From: DYFX01 sp964400625
Lineage (GTDB): Bacteria > Patescibacteriota > Patescibacteriia > SG8-24 > DYFX01
Direction: 5' to 3'
Assembly: GCA_964400625.1 (NCBI GenBank)
Contig: CAYNUS010000008.1
Coordinates: 1-52,826, forward strand
Length of the DNA: 52,826 bases
Position 1 is the stretch's first letter. Every line of letters starts with the position of its first letter. Positions 7,098 through 14,942 of the stretch are shown piece by piece. A program made the position numbers and the translations under genes. The notes below the pieces were generated by a model that saw nothing but the letters and a program-made list of their open reading frames with translations, had not been told where the DNA came from and did not search any database.

Positions 7098-9176
7098 TCA
7101 GGGCTTGAGCATAGCAAGGAAGGCCTTCTCGCTCAAGACGGGCGTGCCGAGCTTGGCGGCCTTGGCGGCCTTGGAACCCGGATCCTCCCCGACCACCACG
7201 TACGAGGTCTCCTTGCCGACGGACGACGACACGCGCCCTCCGCGCTCGAGGATCCTGTCCTTGGCCTCGTCCCGCGAGAGCGTCTCGAGCGTGCCGGTCA
7301 GCACGAAGGTCATGCCCTTGAACGGCTGGGCGCCTGCCCGCTTCGGCTTTTCGATCTCGACGCCGGCTTCAAGCAGGCGATCGACTTCCTTGCGGCGGCG
7401 CGGGTCATGGAAGAAGGCGTGGACGCTCTCGGCCACGACGTCGCCGATGCCGCGCGCGGACTTCAGGTCCTCCAAGGAGGCCTCGCGCAGCTTCTCGAGG
7501 CTTCCGAATTCCTGCGCGAGCTCGACGGCGGTCTCCTCGCCGACGTGCCGGATGCCGAGCGCGAGGATGAAGCGCGCGAGCGTCACCTTCTTCGCCGCCG
7601 CGACGGCGGCCACCAGGTTCTTGGCCGAGAGCTCGGCGAAGCCCTCGAGCGATTCGAGGTCGCCCGGCGCGAGCTCGAAAAGATCGGCGGGCTGCGTCAC
7701 CAGGCCTTCGGCCATCAGCTGTTCCATGATCTTCTCGCCGAGGCCGTCGATATCGAAGGCGCGCTTGGAGACGAACAGCAGGAGGCGTCCGAGATCCTTC
7801 GCGGGGCAGTCCGCGTTCGGGCACGTGATGGCCACTTCGCCCTCGCGGCGCGCCGCGGCCGCGCCGCAGGACGGACAGGTCTTCGGCGCGGCGATCTTCT
7901 TCTCCTTGCCGATCCGGAGCTCCGGAAGCGCCTTCACGATCTTCGGGATCACGTCGCCGGCCTTCTCGAGCACGACGGTGTCGCCGATGCGCACGCCGAG
8001 GCGTTCGATCTCGTCCATGTTATGGAGCGTCGCGTGGCGCACGGTCGTGCCGGCCACGAAGACGGGATCCATGACGGCCACCGGCGTGATGGCGCCCGTG
8101 CGTCCCGTCTGCCAGCGCACCTCGCGGACGACCGTCGTGACGGATTCCGCCGGGAACTTGAAGGCCACCATGCCGCGCGGCGCCTTGCCGACGACGCCCA
8201 GGCGCTCGAAGAGCGCGTTGTCGTCGACGCCGACCACGAGGCCGTCGATCCAGTAGTCCAGGCTCTCGCGCTTCTTCCCCACCTTCTCGTAGAGCGCGAA
8301 GACCTCCTTCGCGCCGGCGCAACGGAGGTTCAGCGGATTCGCCTTGAAGCCGAGCAGTTTCGCGAGCTCGTGGCCCTGCTCGTGCGTCGCGAGGCCCTCA
8401 TGCGTGACGAGGTCGTAGGCCTGGAACGCGAGGCGGCGCGAAGCCGTGATCGCCGGATCGAGCTGGCGGATGGAACCGGCCGCGCCGTTACGCGGATTCA
8501 CGATGGGCGGCTCCCCTTTCCTCTTCAGATCCGCGTTCAGCGCGTCGAAGACCTTCTTCGGCATGTAGACCTCGCCGCGGATCTCCGCGCGTCCGGAGAG
8601 CAGGCGGCCGACGATCCGCTTCAGCTTCGCCTCGTCGAGCCTGCGTCCGTGCGCCTTCAGGAATCCGCGGAGTTCGGCGTCGGAAGGCCGGCGCAGGGTG
8701 AGCGGCACCGATTCGATGGTGCGCAGGTTCATGGTGACGTCCTCGCCGACCTTGCCGTCGCCGCGCGTCGAGCCGCGCACGAACGCGCCTTCCTCGTACT
8801 CCAGCGAGACGGCCAGGCCGTCCATCTTGATCTCGGCGTAGAGGTCGCTCGCGAACCCCGGGACCCGGCGCTTCAAGCGCTCGATCCACGCCTCGAACTC
8901 CTCGGGACTGAAGACGTCCTCGAGCGAGAGCATCGGCCGCGCATGCGGGACCTTGCCGAAGGCGTCGAGCGGCTTGCCGGCCACGCGCTGGGTCGGCGAA
9001 TCGGGCGTGACGAGCTCCGGATGCTCCTGCTCGATCTTCCAGAGCTCATGTTTCAGCGAATCCAAAGCGCCCTCGGAGATGGGGCTCTCGTCGAGGACGT
9101 GCGTGCGATAGCGATAGTCGTCGATCAGCGCGCGGAGCTTCTCGGCCCGCTGCGCCGCCGTCTTCTTGTCCGTCAT
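7098..9176 (-). CDS. ligA: NAD-dependent DNA ligase LigA
   Basis: Seals nicks in replication and repair using NAD; 692 aa, normal size. Order of domains: Ia NAD-binding region (residues 1-65), adenylation domain with nucleotide-attacking K117 in EIKMDGLAVS and the downstream TRGDGKVGEDVT, OB fold, a four-Cys zinc finger (CPSCG...CPNADC), helix-hairpin-helix repeats and a C-terminal BRCT domain with FVLTGTLETLSRDEA. ATG at 9176 overlaps the stop of the PilX-like gene as ATGA, indicating translational coupling to the minor-pilin operon. An in-frame upstream start at 9215 would lie inside the preceding gene and is not preferred. Confidence 0.98.
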   Translation of the reverse strand: MTDKKTAAQRAEKLRALIDDYRYRTHVLDESPISEGALDSLKHELWKIEQEHPELVTPDSPTQRVAGKPLDAFGKVPHARPMLSLEDVFSPEEFEAWIERLKRRVPGFASDLYAEIKMDGLAVSLEYEEGAFVRGSTRGDGKVGEDVTMNLRTIESVPLTLRRPSDAELRGFLKAHGRRLDEAKLKRIVGRLLSGRAEIRGEVYMPKKVFDALNADLKRKGEPPIVNPRNGAAGSIRQLDPAITASRRLAFQAYDLVTHEGLATHEQGHELAKLLGFKANPLNLRCAGAKEVFALYEKVGKKRESLDYWIDGLVVGVDDNALFERLGVVGKAPRGMVAFKFPAESVTTVVREVRWQTGRTGAITPVAVMDPVFVAGTTVRHATLHNMDEIERLGVRIGDTVVLEKAGDVIPKIVKALPELRIGKEKKIAAPKTCPSCGAAAARREGEVAITCPNADCPAKDLGRLLLFVSKRAFDIDGLGEKIMEQLMAEGLVTQPADLFELAPGDLESLEGFAELSAKNLVAAVAAAKKVTLARFILALGIRHVGEETAVELAQEFGSLEKLREASLEDLKSARGIGDVVAESVHAFFHDPRRRKEVDRLLEAGVEIEKPKRAGAQPFKGMTFVLTGTLETLSRDEAKDRILERGGRVSSSVGKETSYVVVGEDPGSKAAKAAKLGTPVLSEKAFLAMLKP

Positions 9177-10021
9177 AGGCAGGGCGCTCCCGCGACGCCT
9201 TTGAGGAGCGAGCATTGGCTGAAGATCACGAAGTCGAAGGCGCCGGAGAGCGGCTGGAGGCGCGGGAGCTTGAGCTCCATGGCCTGGCGGGCCGTGGCAT
9301 ACGTGCCGACCGTCTCGACGGCCAGGCGCGACGGGATCGGCACCTGGGTGCCGCCTCCGTTGTCGGCACTATACGCCGTGATGGCGAGGTTGAAAATGTC
9401 GCAGGTCTTGGCCCGCAGGCGCACGCGGTAGGCCTGCCCGGCCATGAAATCGTTGTCGACGACGCGCGGATCGACGTGCAGGAAGGTCAGGGCCGCCGAA
9501 TCGCCATGGAAGGCCACGCTGGGGCTGAAGCCGCCCGAGGCGCCCGGATCCCAGCCGGTCGCGAGGACCTCGAGGCCGGAGGTGCCGCCGCAGGCGTCGT
9601 CCCAGGAGAACGCCAGGGATTCCACGCCGGCGGGCGCGGCGGGCGTCTCCGGGTCCCACAGCACGACCTCGTACGAACGGTCCTTCGGGATGGAGGTGAA
9701 GATGGTCGTCTCGGTCGCCTCGAGGCTGCGGCTCCACCGCGCGCCGTTGCCCATCGGGATGCCCGAGATCGACGGCGAGTCGTCGTGGTCGGGGTTCGCG
9801 TTCAGCGCCGCCGACCCCGCGCCCACGCGGCGGAGCTGGTAGAGCGTCTGTTCCGCGCCGGACTCGGCGGCGGCGAAGGCGATGACGGCGTCGTCGATGA
9901 CGCGCGCCTGGCGCAGGTTCAGGACCGAGATGGTCCCGAGCGACGCGCCCACGATCAAGACGCCGCTCATGACGAGGAGCGACAGCAGGAGGACGGAGCC
10001 TTTGCGGGAATCAGCGTACAT
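9173..10021 (-). CDS. PilX-like minor pilus protein
   Basis: 282 aa with a short basic leader (MYADSRKG) and one N-terminal hydrophobic helix (residues 8-32). It lacks the Glu5 of true prepilins, and AFAAAESGAEQTLYQLRR follows the helix. This AAESG feature is typical of PilX-type proteins of the type IV pilus or GspK-like tip components. The rest (60-282) is a secreted beta-rich domain with a few Cys. It is the fourth of four consecutive minor pseudopilin genes and overlaps PilW-like by 11 nt and ligA by 4 nt. Such sets usually prime pilus assembly at the tip. Exact orthology is uncertain. Confidence 0.8.
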   Translation of the reverse strand: MYADSRKGSVLLLSLLVMSGVLIVGASLGTISVLNLRQARVIDDAVIAFAAAESGAEQTLYQLRRVGAGSAALNANPDHDDSPSISGIPMGNGARWSRSLEATETTIFTSIPKDRSYEVVLWDPETPAAPAGVESLAFSWDDACGGTSGLEVLATGWDPGASGGFSPSVAFHGDSAALTFLHVDPRVVDNDFMAGQAYRVRLRAKTCDIFNLAITAYSADNGGGTQVPIPSRLAVETVGTYATARQAMELKLPRLQPLSGAFDFVIFSQCSLLKGVAGAPCL

Positions 10022-10613
10022 AGGTGCGGGCGGCGATGGTGGTCTGCGCCTGGAACGTGACGATGTCCTCGGGGCGGCGTCCTTGCGTCCGCACCTTGAG
10101 CGCCACGGTGACGAGCGGCTGGGCGTCGGACTTGTAGAGGCCGCTGTCCTCGTCGATCGCGAACGGATCGGCCTGCGGGCTGATGAAGAACGTGACGTCC
10201 TCGAGCAGGACGCCGGACGAGGTGACGCTCTGCGCGACGCCGTCGACCTTCACGGCGAGGCACGTGGCGACGCCGGACGGGCAGACCGACGGGCTCGATT
10301 CCGCGTAGAACTCGAGGCGCGACCCGGAGGCGCTGAGCAGGATGAGGCTGTCGGCCGGGACCGGGATGCCGCCGGCGGCCTCGTAGGTGGCGAAGTCGAT
10401 GGAACCGGCGCGCACCTCGCGCACGACGGCCTCGAGCGCGAAGCGCAGGTCGGCCTGGGCCGCGGTGACGGCCAGCACGCGGCGCTGGGCCTGGTTCGAG
10501 ATGAGGAAGATCGAGGACGTCAAGGCGACCGTCAGGCTGAAGATGCCCAGCACGACGAGCAGTTCCATGAGCGTGAGTCCGCGCGGCGCGCGCCTGCCCT
10601 TATCTCCAGTCAT
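10011..10613 (-). CDS. Minor pseudopilin, PilW/GspJ-like
   Basis: 200 aa. The prepilin leader MTGDKGRRAPRG is followed by LTLMELLVVLGIFSLTVAL, with cleavage expected after Gly12 and Glu at position 5 of the mature form. The helix continues with a segment rich in Gln, Arg and Ala (ISNQAQRRVLAVTAAQADLR). The globular part has two Cys (CPSGVATC). Position between the PilV-like and PilX-like genes, size and DLRFALEAVVREVR after the helix all fit the PilW/GspJ class. Overlaps both neighbours, so translation is coupled. Confidence 0.82.
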   Translation of the reverse strand: MTGDKGRRAPRGLTLMELLVVLGIFSLTVALTSSIFLISNQAQRRVLAVTAAQADLRFALEAVVREVRAGSIDFATYEAAGGIPVPADSLILLSASGSRLEFYAESSPSVCPSGVATCLAVKVDGVAQSVTSSGVLLEDVTFFISPQADPFAIDEDSGLYKSDAQPLVTVALKVRTQGRRPEDIVTFQAQTTIAARTYVR

Positions 10614-11211
10614 AGAAACGTTCTTCGGCGGTCAGGGTCTGGTAGATGCCGGCCACGCCGCGCCAACGGACGGTCGAGAAGACGGACAGCCCGGCGAGCG
10701 TCTCGGACCCTAGGCACGTCACGGCGCCGCCGACGATGCGCTCGTCGCCGGTGCCGTCGTCGCGGCAGATGTGCTGGATCGTGAGCGTCCGCGAATAGAG
10801 GCTCGCCGTCGCGCCGGCCGGCGGACTGTCGGCCTGGCGATACACGCCTTCGGCCGTGATGTAGAGCCGCGCGTTCTCCGCCGTGAGCGAGGTCGGTTCG
10901 AAGGAGATGACCCATCCCCCGTTCTCGACGTCGAGGATCGGCCGCGCCGTCTTGTTGCCGCCCGCGTCGACGAGGCCGATCTGGAAGCTCCGGCCCGCGA
11001 GCCAGTTGGTGTCGCGCGCCGCCCGGACGACCTCCAACCCCTCGCGCGCGAGGTTGGCGGCCACGACCTGCATGCCGCCCACGCCCGTCGCCGTGATGGA
11101 CGACTGGATGAGCGCGAGCGAGCTCGAAATCGAGGTGATGATCACCGTGATCGCCACCATCGCCTCGATGAAGGACTGTCCGCGCCGGTCGCGCCGCAGC
11201 CGCTCAATCAT
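10600..11211 (-). CDS. Minor pseudopilin, PilV/GspI-like
   Basis: 203 aa. Leader MIERLRRDRRG then QSFIEAMVAITVIITSISSSL; cleavage after Gly11 leaves Glu at position 5. After the helix, NLAREGLEVVRAARDTNWL matches the PilV-type 'AREGLE..RA.RD.NW' segment common in this group. Two Cys lie in the C-terminal half. ATG at 11211 overlaps the GspH-like gene by 8 nt; an earlier in-frame start at 11247 would lengthen the leader implausibly. Likely one of four tip pseudopilins processed by PilD. Confidence 0.84.
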   Translation of the reverse strand: MIERLRRDRRGQSFIEAMVAITVIITSISSSLALIQSSITATGVGGMQVVAANLAREGLEVVRAARDTNWLAGRSFQIGLVDAGGNKTARPILDVENGGWVISFEPTSLTAENARLYITAEGVYRQADSPPAGATASLYSRTLTIQHICRDDGTGDERIVGGAVTCLGSETLAGLSVFSTVRWRGVAGIYQTLTAEERFYDWR

Positions 11212-11815
11212 GCTCGATTTTTCCGGACAGGCGGTAGACGGTGACATGGCGGGTCATGGTTCCGAACTGGTGGCCGAGGGTGAAGGAGATGGTCGTCGAT
11301 CCGGAGGCCGAACCGTTCACGTAGACCTTGCCGAACGGCGGCGTATAGACGAGGTCGACGGGATCGCCCGCGTCGCTGCCCTGGAAGAGCACGGCCGCCG
11401 TCGAGACGTACGGCTGGCTCGAGAGCTCCTCGCCCTCGTCGTAGCGCAGGTCGTCGTCGGTGTCGTAGAAGAGCGTGTACGCCGTCGGGGTCAGCGACGA
11501 GAAGCGGATGCCGTAGCCGGAAGGCACGCGCTTCTGGCAGCTGCCGCCCGAACAGCTCACGGGCGGCGACTTGGACTCGCAGACCTCGAGGTCGTTGGCG
11601 CCGCCGCTGCAGACCGCCGCGAGGCGTCCGCTCAGCGCGGAGGTCTGCACGGAACGGATCTGCCCGACGAGGATGTCGGAGGCCAAGCGCACCTCGGCGC
11701 TCTGCTGGCCGCCGCGGAAGTTCGCCATCATGAGCCCCGTGATGACGCCGATGATGGAGATCGAGACGAGGAGTTCGACGAGCGTGAATCCCCTAGAGCG
11801 CGAGGAGCGAGGCAT
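11204..11815 (-). CDS. Minor pseudopilin, GspH/FimT-like
   Basis: 203 aa with leader MPRSSRSRG and mature start FTLVELLVSISIIGVITGL, Glu5 present. After the helix, QSAEVRLASDILVGQIRSVQTSAL matches the GspH/FimT pattern. The globular domain has a Cys-rich loop (CSGG...CES...CSGGSCQK) that could form two disulfides, and an acidic YDTDDDLRYDEGEE turn that could bind a divalent ion. Overlaps pilD by 23 nt and the PilV-like gene by 8 nt. Confidence 0.85.
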   Translation of the reverse strand: MPRSSRSRGFTLVELLVSISIIGVITGLMMANFRGGQQSAEVRLASDILVGQIRSVQTSALSGRLAAVCSGGANDLEVCESKSPPVSCSGGSCQKRVPSGYGIRFSSLTPTAYTLFYDTDDDLRYDEGEELSSQPYVSTAAVLFQGSDAGDPVDLVYTPPFGKVYVNGSASGSTTISFTLGHQFGTMTRHVTVYRLSGKIEHD

Positions 11816-12563
11816 ACCAGGCCATGATCCGCTGGCCGAAGAACAGGGCCAGGACGGTGCCGACGCTGAGGTAGGTGCCGAACGCCATCTGCTCCGTCCA
11901 TTTGGCCTTGCCGGCGGCGAGGAGCCCGAGCGCGGCGACCGCGCCGATCACGTAGGCCGCGAAGAGCGCCAGCACGACGCCGGGGAACCCCAGCATCATG
12001 CCCATCATGCCGCCGATGCGGATGTCCCCCCCTCCGATCCAGCGCCCGTTCGAGACGACGTACTGGAAGAGGAAGAAACCCGCGCCGGCCGCGGCGGCCA
12101 GGAGCAGGTTGAGCGGATCGGCGCCGGCGGCGAGATTGAAGAAGAACGCGATCGCGACCATCGGCAGGGTCACCGAATCGAAGACCACCATGTCGCGGAG
12201 GTCGACCACGAAGATGACCGTGAGCGCGGCGATGAAGATCCAGTCGCGCACCATGAGGAGGAGGCCGCCGCCCAAGACGCCGGCGTCGCCGCCGCGCAGC
12301 CAGAAGGCGGAGAGGAAGAGCAGCATGGTCGAGAGCTCGACCATCGGGTACTGCCAGGAGATCGGCTTGCGGCACGAGCGGCAGCGGCCGCGGAGCGCCA
12401 CGAAGCTGAAGAGCGGCACGAGCTCGCTCGGACGCAGGACGGCGTGGCATTCCGGGCAGCGCGAACGGCCGCGCCAGCCCGTCTCCCCGCTGCGGAGGCG
12501 TCCGATGGCGACGTTCAGGAAGCTGCCGATGGCGAGGCCGAAGAGGGCGACGATGAACGACAT
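11793..12563 (-). CDS. pilD: Prepilin leader peptidase / N-methyltransferase
   Basis: Integral membrane aspartyl protease that removes prepilin leaders and methylates the new N-terminus. 256 aa with about eight hydrophobic segments. The zinc site C36/C39...C61/C64 (CPECH, CRSCRK) belongs to the methylase part. Catalytic Asp residues are D121 (VVDLRDM) and D180 in the GGGDIRIG motif. It sits 4 nt after a pilin gene and before four minor pilins whose leaders it would cut. Substrates in the window are the eight leader-bearing proteins between 9173 and 14631. Confidence 0.96.
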   Translation of the reverse strand: MSFIVALFGLAIGSFLNVAIGRLRSGETGWRGRSRCPECHAVLRPSELVPLFSFVALRGRCRSCRKPISWQYPMVELSTMLLFLSAFWLRGGDAGVLGGGLLLMVRDWIFIAALTVIFVVDLRDMVVFDSVTLPMVAIAFFFNLAAGADPLNLLLAAAAGAGFFLFQYVVSNGRWIGGGDIRIGGMMGMMLGFPGVVLALFAAYVIGAVAALGLLAAGKAKWTEQMAFGTYLSVGTVLALFFGQRIMAWYASLLAL

Positions 12564-12567
12564 GGCG

Positions 12568-13095
12568 TCAGGGGCAGGTGCCGTTACGGAGCGACGACTG
12601 GTCGACGACGACGGCGCCGGCGGCGATGCCGATCTGCGGCAGTCCCCGCTCGAGCGTCGTCTCCACGCAGTAGCCGAGGCACGGCGCCGCGCCGCAGGTC
12701 GACGCCAGTCCGTCCGTGCTCACGTAGGCGTAGTCGGCGCCGTTCGGGGTCGGGTTGGCCGGGACGAGGCCCATGAAGACCCTGCCCGCGTCGCAGTTGG
12801 CGATTTCCTGATCGGCGACGAAATCCACCGCGCCGCCTTTCGCGCACAGGACGTCCGTCGCGCCCGTACCGATCACGAGCGGCCCGGCCACGACCGGATA
12901 GCCGGAACCGGGCTCGAACGAGAGCTCGAGCGCCTTCTGGATCTGCTTCAGGTCGGTGACGCGCTTCTCGTCGCGCGCCTTGGCGCGGGCGCCGCCTACG
13001 GCGGCAATGGTGATGGTCGCCGTGAGGCCGATGATGGCGATGACGATGAGGAGCTCGATGAGGGTGAAGGCCCGGAATCCTTGACGAAGCGTCAT
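12568..13095 (-). CDS. Type IV pilin-like protein with Ala at the cleavage site
   Basis: 175 aa. Leader MTLRQGFRA then FTLIELLIVIAIIG; the residue before the cleavage is Ala instead of Gly. The post-helix segment GARAKARDEKRVTDLKQIQKALEL and the motif MGLVPANPTPNGADYAY are shared with the two pilins downstream of it in map order, but this copy has six Cys and a longer C-terminus. First gene of the pilD operon, with TGGTATACT 27 nt before ATG and a hairpin just upstream of that. Could be a minor pilin or an alternative major pilin. Confidence 0.88.
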   Translation of the reverse strand: MTLRQGFRAFTLIELLIVIAIIGLTATITIAAVGGARAKARDEKRVTDLKQIQKALELSFEPGSGYPVVAGPLVIGTGATDVLCAKGGAVDFVADQEIANCDAGRVFMGLVPANPTPNGADYAYVSTDGLASTCGAAPCLGYCVETTLERGLPQIGIAAGAVVVDQSSLRNGTCP

Positions 13096-13122
13096 GCGGC
13101 GAAGGCTATGAACAACGCGAGC

Positions 13123-13131
13123 AGTATACCA
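13123..13131 (-). promoter_or_regulatory. Extended -10 promoter of the pilD/minor pilin/ligA operon
   Basis: Minus-strand TGGTATACT, 27 nt before ATG at 13095. It begins directly after the terminator hairpin of the upstream pilin. This would drive a nine-gene transcript ending at gatA. Confidence 0.65.
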
Positions 13132-13132
13132 C

Positions 13133-13157
13133 GAAACCCGCCTTGCGGGCGGGTTTC
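13133..13157 (-). terminator. Hairpin after the first major pilin gene
   Basis: GAAACCCGCC and GGCGGGTTTC form a perfect 10-bp stem with a 5-nt loop. The tail is short and not T-rich on the minus strand (GTGG), so termination may be partial. Confidence 0.55.
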
Positions 13158-13177
13158 GGTTCCGGGCCGTCGGCCGC

Positions 13178-13660
13178 TTAGCAGCCGCTGCCGGTGTCGG
13201 CCTGGATGCCGTTCTGGTTCGCGCAGTTGGCGCCGGCGCCGAGCTGGCCGGTCGCGCCTTCGAGCGAGAAGGTGATCTCGTAGGTGCCCGAGTTGGAAGC
13301 GCTGGTGTACGTGTACGCCGCGCCGTTCGGGGTCGGGTTGGACGGGACGAGGCCCATGTAGATGGTCGTGCAGCCCGTCGTGTCGCCCTGGAAGGTCGCC
13401 GCGCCGCCGTTGTTGCAGAGGACGTCGGCCGTACCGCTGCCGAGGATCACGTCGGTGCCCGACGGGTAGTTGTTCGACTCCGAGAACGCGAGTTCGAGGG
13501 CGGTCTGGACCTGGCGGATGTCCGAGACGCGCTTGGCGTCGCGCGAGCGCTGGCGGGCGCTGTTAAGGGCGACGACCGCGAGCGTGGAGAGCAAGCCGAT
13601 GATCGCGATGACCACGAGGAGCTCGATGAGGGTGAAACCCTTGGACTGGGAGCGCTTCAT
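13178..13660 (-). CDS. Type IV major pilin, copy 1
   Basis: 160 aa. Leader MKRSQSKG, mature start FTLIELLVVIAIIGLLSTLAV with Glu5. The helix continues as ALNSARQRSRDAKRVSDIRQ, nearly identical to copy 2. The globular domain has four Cys (LC, GC, NC, GC), the MGLVPSNPTPNGAAYTY motif and a conserved LEGATGQLGAGANCANQ end. Both the strong N-terminal identity and equal length point to duplication with copy 2. A single gene followed by a hairpin. No sharp promoter is seen, only AT-rich TTAATAAG about 40 nt upstream, so read-through from copy 2 is possible. Confidence 0.94.
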   Translation of the reverse strand: MKRSQSKGFTLIELLVVIAIIGLLSTLAVVALNSARQRSRDAKRVSDIRQVQTALELAFSESNNYPSGTDVILGSGTADVLCNNGGAATFQGDTTGCTTIYMGLVPSNPTPNGAAYTYTSASNSGTYEITFSLEGATGQLGAGANCANQNGIQADTGSGC

Positions 13661-13699
13661 ACCGTGAGACGAAAGTTTCTAATGACTTATTAAGCGAGG

Positions 13700-14182
13700 T
13701 TAGCAGCTCGATCCTCCGATGATGCCGTCCTGGTTGGCGCAGTTGGCGCCGGCGCCGAGCTGGCCGGTCGCGCCCTCCAGTTCGAAGGTGATGCTGTAGG
13801 TCCCGGACGCGGTGGCGCTCTCGTAGAGGTAGTCGGCGCCGTTCGGGGTCGGATTGGACGGGACGAGGCCCATCAGGATCGTCGTGCATCCGGAGTTGTC
13901 CGCCTGGAAGACGGAACTTCCGTTGATGCACAGCACGTCGTAGTTGGCGCTGCCCAGGACGATGGCCGGGTCCGCCATCGGATAGCCGCCGGACTCCGCG
14001 TAGCCGAGCTCGAGCGAGGTCTGCAGCTGGCGGATGTCCGAGACGCGCTTGGCGTCGCGGGAACGCTGGCGCGCGCTGTTGAGCGCGACGACGGCCAGGG
14101 TCGAGAGGATGCCGATGATGGCGATGACCACCAAGAGCTCGATGAGGGTGAAACCCTTGCGGCCGTGTTGCGGCACACGCAT
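13700..14182 (-). CDS. Type IV major pilin, copy 2
   Basis: 160 aa, the same length as copy 1 (both 483 nt). Leader MRVPQHGRKG, then FTLIELLVVIAIIGILSTLAV. Four Cys are conserved in position with copy 1, as are MGLVPSNPTPNGADYLY and LEGATGQLGAGANCANQ. Differences cluster between residues 60 and 105 and in the C-terminal tail, as expected for surface-exposed parts. ATG at 14182 has a TGCTAGACT box 43 nt upstream, giving a real leader. Together with copy 1 the fibre may be mixed or switchable. Confidence 0.94.
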   Translation of the reverse strand: MRVPQHGRKGFTLIELLVVIAIIGILSTLAVVALNSARQRSRDAKRVSDIRQLQTSLELGYAESGGYPMADPAIVLGSANYDVLCINGSSVFQADNSGCTTILMGLVPSNPTPNGADYLYESATASGTYSITFELEGATGQLGAGANCANQDGIIGGSSC

Positions 14183-14225
14183 ATGATGAAGGTAATTCGG
14201 GGAATCTTCAAAGACGATTATCCAC

Positions 14226-14234
14226 AGTCTAGCA
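14226..14234 (-). promoter_or_regulatory. Extended -10 promoter of pilin copy 2
   Basis: Minus-strand TGCTAGACT. It lies directly after the stop codon of the upstream pseudopilin and leaves a leader of roughly 35-40 nt. Confidence 0.6.
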
Positions 14235-14238
14235 CGTT

Positions 14239-14631
14239 TCAGCGTGCGACGCACGCGATGCCGCCCGTCGGACGCAGTTCGCAATCGCCGCCGGCGAGCG
14301 AGCCGACGCGTCCTTCGAGGGCGAACCTGAGGACGTAGCCGCGGCAGACGTCGGCCTTGTCGGCTGCGCAGCCGTCCGGCTCCGCCCGGTAGCCGTAGGC
14401 TTCCGCGAGGGCGGCATCCCCATCCGGAAGCGCGGACGCGTCGGCGGGATAGGACGCCGTCTTCGCGCGATAGGCCTCGACGGCCGCCTGCGCCTGGCGG
14501 GCGCCGGAAACGACGCCGGCATCGCGGGCGCGCCGCCCTTGGTCCATGACGCCGAGCAGCATCAAGGCGCCGAGCAGGAGGACCAGGCCGGCCGCGATCA
14601 GGATTTCGACGAGGGTCATGCCTTTGCGCAT
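14239..14631 (-). CDS. Small type IV pseudopilin
   Basis: 130 aa with a very short leader, MRKG, then MTLVEILIAAGLVLLLGAL, Glu5 present. The helix is followed by GRRARDAGVVSGARQAQAAVEAYRAKTASYP, the usual pilin helix-to-globule transition. Four Cys are in the C-terminal half, and the end LEGRVGSLAGGDCELRPTGGI parallels the LEGATGQLGAGANC end of the major pilins. ATG at 14631 is 8 nt after TACCAT, so the mRNA is probably leaderless. Reduced relative of the neighbouring pilins. Confidence 0.88.
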   Translation of the reverse strand: MRKGMTLVEILIAAGLVLLLGALMLLGVMDQGRRARDAGVVSGARQAQAAVEAYRAKTASYPADASALPDGDAALAEAYGYRAEPDGCAADKADVCRGYVLRFALEGRVGSLAGGDCELRPTGGIACVAR

Positions 14632-14639
14632 ACGCCCCC

Positions 14640-14648
14640 ATGGTATCA
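14640..14648 (-). promoter_or_regulatory. Extended -10 promoter of the small pseudopilin, leaderless
   Basis: Minus-strand TGATACCAT with exactly 8 nt to ATG at 14631. The TGA at its 5' side is also the stop codon reached by the shifted frame of the preceding small gene. Confidence 0.55.
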
Positions 14649-14740
14649 GGGAATCCGATACCTCACCAAGAGCCTAGGCAGGGCCAGCGTCTCTCTCGAT
14701 CCGAAGCCGACATACCCCGCAGCCCCTTCATCCGCCTTCT

Positions 14741-14941
14741 TCATGATCCAACCATAGTTGCTGAAGGTATCGGAGACGTCGCCGTGCCGAAACCGAGTGT
14801 CGCACCCGTGGTCTGCTGTTGATCGACCATCGTGATGGCCTGGACGATTTTGATGGAAAAAAGAAATGTGGCCGACGCTAAACTCAAGAAAATCAACGAA
14901 ATTGAGAGCGGGCTTCGCACAAACCGAAATGCTGAAGTCAT
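14741..14941 (-). CDS. Small exported protein, possibly frameshifted
   Basis: 66 aa from ATG at 14941, one base after the TAG stop of the preceding gene, so probably co-translated. Residues 7-35 form a signal-like hydrophobic segment (SLIFLSLASATFLFSIKIVQA). The frame stops at 14741, but another minus-strand frame stays open down to a TGA at 14646-14648. That frame reads like protein (GDVSDTFSNYGWIMKKADEG, later GFGSRETLALPRLLVRYRIP). A one-base slip near 14785-14800 would join them into about 98 aa. GC is lower than in neighbours. Not recognised; the frameshift is inferred. Confidence 0.45.
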   Translation of the reverse strand: MTSAFRFVRSPLSISLIFLSLASATFLFSIKIVQAITMVDQQQTTGATLGFGTATSPIPSATMVGS

Positions 14942-14942
14942 G

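Noticed and set aside
6531..9431. A 966-codon plus-strand frame opposite ligA, gatC and gatA
   Set aside because: The minus strand encodes three clear enzymes over this range. The plus frame crosses gene borders and shows no domain.
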